This document shows, piece after piece, positions 30,515 through 33,104 of a stretch of DNA of 33,104 nucleotides. Positions within the stretch are counted from its first letter, which is position 1; the number at the start of each line of letters is the position of its first letter. The position numbers were made by a program, and so were the translations under genes. The DNA is from Plantago elongata. Its lineage: Eukaryota > Streptophyta > Magnoliopsida > Lamiales > Plantaginaceae. The notes under the pieces were generated by a model. That model saw nothing but the letters and a program-made list of their open reading frames with translations. It did not search any database and was not told where the DNA came from. The DNA is taken from positions 1-33,104 of the forward strand of contig JAYMSP010001351.1 in assembly GCA_036897095.1 (NCBI GenBank), read 5' to 3'.

Positions 30515-31479
30515 CTAATAATCCGTCAAGAAAAGTGAAAACAAGTAACTAATCCATAATGTGATCAGGAGACGATGTAGGTGATTTAGATGGAAGTCAT
30601 TTTTTGAAAGAGTCCATTTGAGTCTGTAGACGAGCTGGTTCTCAAGCAACACCTGAATCTGCCTCTGCATGGGAGTCATAATCCGATCAACATGGCTCTG
30701 TGTGTAAAGAGTAGAGCGTGATCCTCTCTGTGAGACTAAGTAGCTACCAGGTTCCAGCGAAGTAGCTAGACTACCAACTCCATAGACTCGACCCATGTCG
30801 TCCAATGGGTTGACCTCGAAGAAGATTTTGTTTTGTTCTTTAATGGAGAGTTCCCGACCATCAATCCTCCTGTCCACCTCAGCATGTGGAACGAAATCGC
30901 ATATAGTAAATAAGATACAATATCTAAAAATACACAGAATTAGTATGTAGACCTTAAATAAAGCATTATTGAAACATACCACAATGTTCTCAGCTTTGCT
31001 GTCTATCCAAACACCATCCTTCCACTACTTGGCCTTCTTGAAGTAATCATACGCATGCCCTGGACCATCAACTGACTGAGCCTATTTAACAAACATTTAT
31101 ACAAGAAACAAAATAGTAAGTTAATTGGTATGTTTCATGTTAGAATAGAATAACACCAAAGATGAAACGAGAATTGAAAACACAAAACTAGTACGTACCA
31201 TTAATCACTAACTTTTACCGTGTAATATGTGATAGCTACTCGGGTCCCTAGCAGGTGTATGGATGTGCCAACACCACCAGTCGATTGAGACAATTGATTT
31301 TGCTGATTTTTCCAAGCTGTGTCAACTACAACTGGGTCGTGCCAGTACTCCGCCCACAAGGGGAAGGCATCATCCCCTATCCATTTTGGCTTCTTTTTCT
31401 GAGTTCTCCAGAGCTTCTTTCCAACACTAATCATCTTTCGGTACTGGTTCGATCCTACGGTCTCAAAAGTATCCCACAA
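30515..31479 (-). pseudogene. plant transposase (Ptta/En/Spm type), disrupted
   Basis: The upstream part (31479-31201) reads GKKLWRTQKKKPKWIGDDAF, AEYWHDPVVVDTAWKNQQNQ and STGGVGTSIHLLGTRVA, the signature of the Ptta/En/Spm family (PF03004). The middle (about 31085-30982) reads QSVDGPGHAYDYFKKAK, then TAG, then WKDGVWIDSKAENIV. The last part (about 30890-30600) reads FVPHAEVDRRIDGRELSI and GRVYGVGSLATSLEPGSYLV. Introns probably separate these parts. The in-frame stop indicates that this copy is dead or that a splice site avoids it. Confidence 0.75.
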
Positions 31480-31614
31480 CTGGGGAAGTAAAACATTGGG
31501 GATGTAGTACTTTTTCTAAAACATTCCCCACAACACATAAATGACACCACGTAAGCCAAATGGAACAACAAATAGAACATAATCAAAATATGACATTGTA
31601 ATAAAAGCATATCA

Positions 31615-31905
31615 CCAAAGTACAGTGGCTAACATACCACTCAAATATAGTGGCTAACATACCACTCATATTGTCCTAAAATTTACTAACACAATGGTGA
31701 CTAATATATCGTCCAAGTATAGTGGCTAACATACCACTCACATATAGTGGCTAACATACCACTCATGTTGTCCTAAAATTTACTAACACAATGGTTACTA
31801 ACATATCACCCAAGCATAGTGGCTAACATACAGATCATATTGTCCTAAAATTTACTAACACAATGGTGACTAACATATCAGCCAAGTATAGTAGATAACA
31901 TAACA
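31615..31905 (+). repeat. tandem repeats inside the CACTA element
   Basis: Two kinds of unit alternate: ATAGTGGCTAACATACCACT, spaced about 27 bp, and TTGTCCTAAAATTTACTAAC, starting at 31671, 31768 and about 31840. Composite units of about 97 and 72 bp result. The array lies upstream (minus strand) of the transposase frame, in what is probably an intron. Confidence 0.85.
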
Positions 31906-31939
31906 CACAAATCAACGAAAATTACACACAAGCAACAAC

Positions 31940-32143
31940 TCAAGACTTGTAATGTTTTAAGTTTACACTGAGCTCATCGAAGTAGTAGCTCTTCTCCCTG
32001 CCCTGTCCCGGTAACTCCATCCTCGAATGGAAGGCCTGAGTGAGTGCTCCGTGGGCATCATTGGGCCATAAACCTTTAACGTGCGAGTGAGATCCAAAAT
32101 AATAATCCATTAGTACATGTGAAATCCGTATATACAAGTACAA
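31940..32143 (-). CDS. 67-codon frame in the CACTA element, unrecognised
   Basis: The frame contains KGLWPNDAHGALTQAFHSRM and ends LKHYKS. It sits between the transposase-associated and Ptta-type regions on the same strand, so it may be an exon of the same gene. I do not recognise a domain. Confidence 0.3.
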   Translation of the reverse strand: MYLYIRISHVLMDYYFGSHSHVKGLWPNDAHGALTQAFHSRMELPGQGREKSYYFDELSVNLKHYKS

Positions 32144-32439
32144 TAATTAAATAGAGTACAAGTGCATATATAGTGCTCACTGATCCTTACTGATGGGGAA
32201 CAAAACCGGCTTGTTCTTCCACATGGCATTGTACTAGATAAAATTATACGTTAAGAATTTGTAATGGATAAAATGCATTTCACATTACAATTATATTACA
32301 AAATTACTTCATTACCAAATTTCATACCAATAGTTAAAATACATGCACTTCACGGTTAGCTAATTAAGATAATCCTAGTACATATTCGAGCCAAAATCAC
32401 CTAATTTTAATAATGTGGTACATGAACTAGCTACTACAT

Positions 32440-32777
32440 ACTTCTTATATCATCCGACCCCTAATTTCGTTCTACCGCTCCAGGCCACAAAACCTACATC
32501 CTCATCTATGCCATGCACATACTCCGAGCTCATTCCACCACTGAATAAGAAATCCCAACCTCCGTCTCTCCCTCCATTTTAAATATTGCATTCCAAAGGT
32601 TGGTTCCTCACCATGATTATTCCAACCAATTACTTCGGGAGGAACCCATTACGGTTTAGGTGTTTGACTACTGTTGCAGGAGTCAGAAATTGTTTGTTAC
32701 GACATGTTTCTAATTTGCAAGGGCACTTTATCAACCCCCAATCACACAAGTCGGATGTGTCAATGCAAATGTAATGA
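32440..32777 (-). pseudogene. transposase-associated domain remnant
   Basis: The minus-strand frame from about 32770 reads CDWGLIKCPCKLETCRNKQF, then TVVKHLNRNGFLPK and a TAA at 32632-32630. In another frame the next bases read GWNNHGEEP. CPC...C...V..HL...GF followed by W..HGE is the pattern of the transposase-associated domain (PF13963 type) found with CACTA proteins, so a small indel has broken it. A further segment (GGWDFLFSGGMSSEYVHGID) follows on the same strand at about 32570-32440. Confidence 0.65.
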
Positions 32778-33104
32778 AATCTTCAACCCCTTTAACAAAA
32801 CTCGATTGTACTCTTCCATTTAATGTTCGATGATACATCCATGAACGATCTGTAGTAGTTCAATTTTTTTAACCTGACACATCTAAATTTATTAGATTTA
32901 CTACATTTTACTACATTCCAATCTGTTACGTGCATGTCCCATAATAGAGTTAACTAGTATAGATCACATTCATTTTCAAAACCAAATTGTCTCGAAAACA
33001 CTAAATTGAAACTACCAATACTACAATCAATGGTTCATATCAAATTAAGTTTAACAAGCTAGTATATAACATCGTTCCCAAAAATATACAATTGCCCAAA
33101 CTAG

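Larger units (their letters stand above)
29973..33104. mobile_element. CACTA (En/Spm) DNA transposon, left part, runs off window
   Basis: It starts with CACTACAAAAATG, the standard terminal sequence of plant CACTA elements, followed within 300 bases by GC-rich subterminal repeats and hairpins. The bases before it (ATA, 29970-29972) would be the 3-bp target duplication; the other copy is outside the window. Decayed minus-strand frames with similarity to the plant Ptta/En/Spm transposase family and to the transposase-associated domain support the call. The right terminus (reading CATTTTTGTAGTG) is not found before the window ends. Confidence 0.85.

Noticed and set aside
32586..32774. Plus-strand 62-codon frame near the right end
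   Set aside because: It is the complement of the transposase-associated domain remnant, which has recognisable motifs.

Overview
The window is nuclear DNA from a flowering plant, most likely a eudicot. It holds intron-split genes for a KIN-14 kinesin and for DAD1, surrounded by several generations of plant transposable elements. The species cannot be named from the sequence. There is no sign of bacterial or organellar DNA, CRISPR or tRNA genes.

Left part (1-5.8 kb). The first five coding exons of a KIN-14 kinesin of the KAC/KCA class lie on the minus strand (2304 down to 299), and the rest of the gene is off the left edge. A divergent plus-strand gene start (3426-3785) gives a small unrecognised acidic peptide and runs into AT-rich repeat DNA. 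That repeat DNA is interrupted by a 1.4 kb Mutator-like element (4313-5715) with a perfect 9-bp target duplication.

Middle part (5.8-18.1 kb). This is a nested stack that can be read from target-site duplications. A repeat called R here is present as two head-to-tail copies. The second R copy is split by a minus-strand solo LTR (6240-13633, duplication CGTTG). That LTR is itself split by a 4.4 kb plus-strand solo LTR (8355-12737, duplication GAAGG). The two LTRs belong to one diverged superfamily and share a TATA promoter, a CT-rich leader, a donor-like site and 3' features. Next to them is the 5' half of a decayed Ty3/gypsy element on the minus strand (5' LTR, primer-binding-like site, gag, protease, start of reverse transcriptase). 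It is cut off just before the expected YVDD motif.

Right-centre (18.1-26 kb). A complete five-exon DAD1 gene (115 aa, plus strand) encodes a subunit of the ER oligosaccharyltransferase. Its second intron is about 4.4 kb long, and a remnant resembling the Mutator-like element end lies upstream of its promoter.

Right part (26-33.1 kb). AT-rich degenerate repeats in two opposing orientations lead into a broken LINE (ORF1 with DUF4283-like and zinc-knuckle parts, ORF2 endonuclease). The LINE is interrupted by a CACTA (En/Spm) element starting at 29973 and running off the right edge. The CACTA element carries GC-rich subterminal hairpins and decayed minus-strand transposase-type reading frames.

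The two cellular genes (kinesin, DAD1) have unrelated functions and share no visible regulation. The main content is the layered transposon history, much of which can be dated in relative order from the sequence alone.
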